A stretch of DNA of 64,000 bases from Paraburkholderia sediminicola. GTDB taxonomy: Bacteria; Pseudomonadota; Gammaproteobacteria; Burkholderiales; Burkholderiaceae. The DNA is taken from the NCBI RefSeq assembly GCF_902859805.1, contig NZ_CADIKC010000004.1, positions 540,901 to 604,900 of the forward strand, given 5' to 3'. Shown one piece after another: positions 62,463 to 64,000 of this stretch (positions within the stretch are counted from its first letter, which is position 1; each line of letters starts with the position of its first letter). Under the pieces are notes generated by a model, which saw only the letters and a program-made list of their open reading frames with translations, was not told the origin of the DNA and did no database searches. Position numbers and translations under genes: made by a program.

Positions 62463-63239
62463 ATGTCGTTCACCCACACGCCCGCTGGCCGTGTCACCGA
62501 GGCGGGGCCAAGGACAGAAGCGGAACAGCAAACCCGCGTCGACCTGGCGGCCGCCTATCGCCTCGCGGCGCTCAACGGCTGGGACGATCTGGTCTACACG
62601 CACGTCTCGGCGAGCGTTCCCGGCGAGCTCGGCCACTTCCTGATCAACCCGTTCGGCCTCGCATTCGACGAAGTGTGCGCGTCGAACCTGGTGAAGATCG
62701 ATATCGAAGGCAACATCGTCGGCGCGAGCGAACATCTGGTCAACGCCACGGGCTTCGCGCTGCACGCCGCCGTGCACGCGGCACGTGCCGATGCTTTTTG
62801 CGTGATGCATTTGCACAATACGGCAGGCGTGGCCGTTTCCGCACAACCCGCCGGCTTGCTGCCGGCGTCGCAACATGCGCTGCGTTTCTATGGCCACCTC
62901 GCGTATCACGATTACGAAGGCCTCGCCTTTACGCCAACCGAAGGCGAACGCCTCGTCGCGCATCTCGGCAACAAACCGGCCATGCTGTTGCGCAATCACG
63001 GCACGCTGACCGCCGGCCGCACCGTTGCCGAAGCCTATGTGCTGATGGCAACGCTGATCAAGGCCTGCGAAATCCAGTTGCAGGCGCAAGCGTGCGGCAG
63101 CGAGCTCGTCGTGCCGAGCGATGACGTAGCCGCACGCACTGCCGATCAACTGTACGACGGCGGTGCGATCGAAGGCGCGCTGGAATGGCCCGCGTTGCTA
63201 CGCAAGCTCGACCGGAGCGATCGCACGTACCGCGATTAA
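62463..63239 (+). CDS. Class II aldolase/adducin family protein
   Basis: The product has 258 residues from MSFTHTPAGR with a GGAGACAG ribosome site. The class II aldolase fold has NGWDDLVYTHVSASVPG and the zinc ligands MHLHNTAGVA and RNHGTLTAG; a Glu would serve as acid-base. Members cleave or epimerise sugar phosphates, or are less defined dehydratase-like enzymes. It precedes a tautomerase by 37 bases, suggesting a small catabolic pair. Confidence 0.9.
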   Translation: MSFTHTPAGRVTEAGPRTEAEQQTRVDLAAAYRLAALNGWDDLVYTHVSASVPGELGHFLINPFGLAFDEVCASNLVKIDIEGNIVGASEHLVNATGFALHAAVHAARADAFCVMHLHNTAGVAVSAQPAGLLPASQHALRFYGHLAYHDYEGLAFTPTEGERLVAHLGNKPAMLLRNHGTLTAGRTVAEAYVLMATLIKACEIQLQAQACGSELVVPSDDVAARTADQLYDGGAIEGALEWPALLRKLDRSDRTYRD

Positions 63240-63276
63240 ACTCACTTCTCAACATCGCTCATCACGGAGTCACGCA

Positions 63277-63468
63277 ATGCCCACGTTTCATATCGAACTC
63301 TTCGAAGGCCGCTCGGTGGAACAGAAACGCCAGTTCGTCGAAGCCATTACCAAAGCGACCTGCGAATCGCTCGGCGTCGAACCGAACTCGGTGGACATTA
63401 TCCTCACCGACGTCAAACGCGAAAACTGGGCAACGGGTGGGCGTTTGTGGTCCGACGCGGACGCGTGA
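63277..63468 (+). CDS. 4-oxalocrotonate tautomerase-like protein
   Basis: The product has 63 residues and begins MPTFHIELFEGRSVEQKRQF; after Met removal Pro1 is the catalytic base, as in 4-OT. EAITKATCESLGVEPNSVDI and the C-terminal WATGGRLW are family-like. The usual pair of arginines is only partly present, so the substrate may differ from 2-hydroxymuconate. It follows the aldolase gene closely. Confidence 0.9.
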   Translation: MPTFHIELFEGRSVEQKRQFVEAITKATCESLGVEPNSVDIILTDVKRENWATGGRLWSDADA

Positions 63469-63620
63469 TTGCTCGTATTGGCCATCCGGCGTCTTGATTC
63501 TGTCCGATTGTCACAACAGATTTGCACCCGGTGAGCTGAAATGCCGTCACTGGGTTTATCGGTGCGCAGTAGCGCGACACGGGGCGCTTCACGACTGAAC
63601 CGAAGTCCGTGCGCTGCAGA

Positions 63621-63648
63621 AAAGGCTGCGCGCGTTGCGCGCGCAGCA
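63621..63648 (-). terminator. Rho-independent terminator of the porin gene
   Basis: Reading leftward, a perfect 10-bp stem (63638-63647 with 63625-63634, core GCTGCGCGCG) and 3-base loop is followed by CTTTTC. It lies about 75 bases after the porin stop. Confidence 0.78.
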
Positions 63649-63723
63649 GGTACTTCTGGGCGACGCATATCTGGAATGCGTCGCTGTGGCAGCGTCGACA
63701 GACGCCGCCACGTCACCTGGCAA

Positions 63724-64000
63724 TTAGAACCGGTGGATGATGCCCACGCCTGCCGCAAACTGGCTGCGTGACGAGGACGGCGCGCTGTTCTGACCGTCGC
63801 CGATATCGGCCGTTGCGTTGATGATGCTCGTGCCGTTCGTTCCGATCGTCTGACCACCCGCACGCTGATAGGCTTCCAGCGCGTACAGGCCAGTGCGCTT
63901 GGAGAGGCTGTAGTACTGCGAGAGGTTGAACTGCTGATAGCGTGCCGAGCTCGAGATGCCATTCGACTGCGTTGCGCGCGTATAGCTATAGCCGGCAGCC
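63724..64000 (-). CDS. Gram-negative porin, C-terminal fragment
   Basis: Only the last 92 residues are in the window; the start lies beyond the right edge. Alternating beta-strand residues (YQQFNLSQYYSLSKRTGLYALEAYQ split by a tight turn) and the final GVGIIHRF with C-terminal Phe mark an outer-membrane trimeric porin of the Burkholderiales type. It allows diffusion of small solutes. Confidence 0.92.
   Translation of the reverse strand, partial: AAGYSYTRATQSNGISSSARYQQFNLSQYYSLSKRTGLYALEAYQRAGGQTIGTNGTSIINATADIGDGQNSAPSSSRSQFAAGVGIIHRF

Noticed and set aside
63469..63723. Small gene between the tautomerase and the porin
   Set aside because: The open frame there runs through the porin terminator hairpin and overlaps porin coding sequence antisense.

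Overview
This window looks like chromosomal DNA of a Burkholderiales bacterium, most probably Paraburkholderia or a close relative. The support is high GC with strong third-position G/C bias, a Burkholderia-type type VI secretion (T6SS) gene order, Burkholderia-style catabolic clusters, and the C-terminus of a Gram-negative porin at the right edge. No rRNA, tRNA, phage, insertion sequence or CRISPR array was recognised. The genus is inferred from gene content, not measured.

1-18205: a nearly complete T6SS locus. The left edge holds the C-terminal part of tssM, followed by tagF and a periplasmic OmpA/BON-like protein. A bidirectional terminator separates these from a leftward operon: a TPR-like lipoprotein gene, tssB, tssC, hcp, tssE, tssF, tssG, clpV (tssH) and tssA. 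A divergent rightward operon, tssJ-tssK-tssL, starts from a shared AT-rich promoter region. Sheath, baseplate, tube, recycling ATPase and membrane-complex parts are all present. VgrG, PAAR and effector genes are not in the window.

18268-23215: leftward housekeeping and accessory genes: zwf (glucose-6-phosphate dehydrogenase), an ornithine cyclodeaminase/pyrroline carboxylate reductase family enzyme, a K+ channel with an RCK domain, a small secreted Cys-rich protein and a C39-like papain-fold protein. 23292-25020: a hipBA toxin-antitoxin pair preceded by an unusual array of 26-27 bp repeats that ends at the hipB start codon. 25312-28657: a signalling module made of a BetR-type HTH-REC response regulator, convergent with an operon of a sulfite-oxidase-fold periplasmic protein and a hybrid histidine kinase.

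28951-41747: mixed genes: a phosphoribosyltransferase-HAD-like fusion, a NERD-domain superfamily 1 helicase, a glutathione S-transferase, Zur, a single-domain response regulator, an RraA-family protein, a TetR/DHA2 efflux pair, an uncharacterised zinc-ribbon membrane protein, an orphan TAXI binding protein and a MocR regulator. 41864-43795: an EamA transporter, divergent from the MocR gene, and an RpiR regulator.

43865-52597: a branched-chain-amino-acid-type ABC transporter (binding protein, fused LivH-LivM permease, LivG, LivF), divergent from a coupled LysR, FAD monooxygenase and double-CMD-domain operon. This is probably one uptake and catabolic unit for an unknown small molecule. 52653-55842: a small secreted protein, a GNAT acetyltransferase with a MerR regulator, and an orphan SsuA-like binding protein.

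56090-60598: a four-gene operon of Baeyer-Villiger-type monooxygenase, SDR, PF10118-type metal-dependent hydrolase and alpha/beta hydrolase, with a perfect TetR-type operator palindrome in its promoter. 60573 to the end: a glycolipid-binding family protein, a urea transporter, a class II aldolase and 4-oxalocrotonate tautomerase-like pair, and the 3' end of a porin gene.
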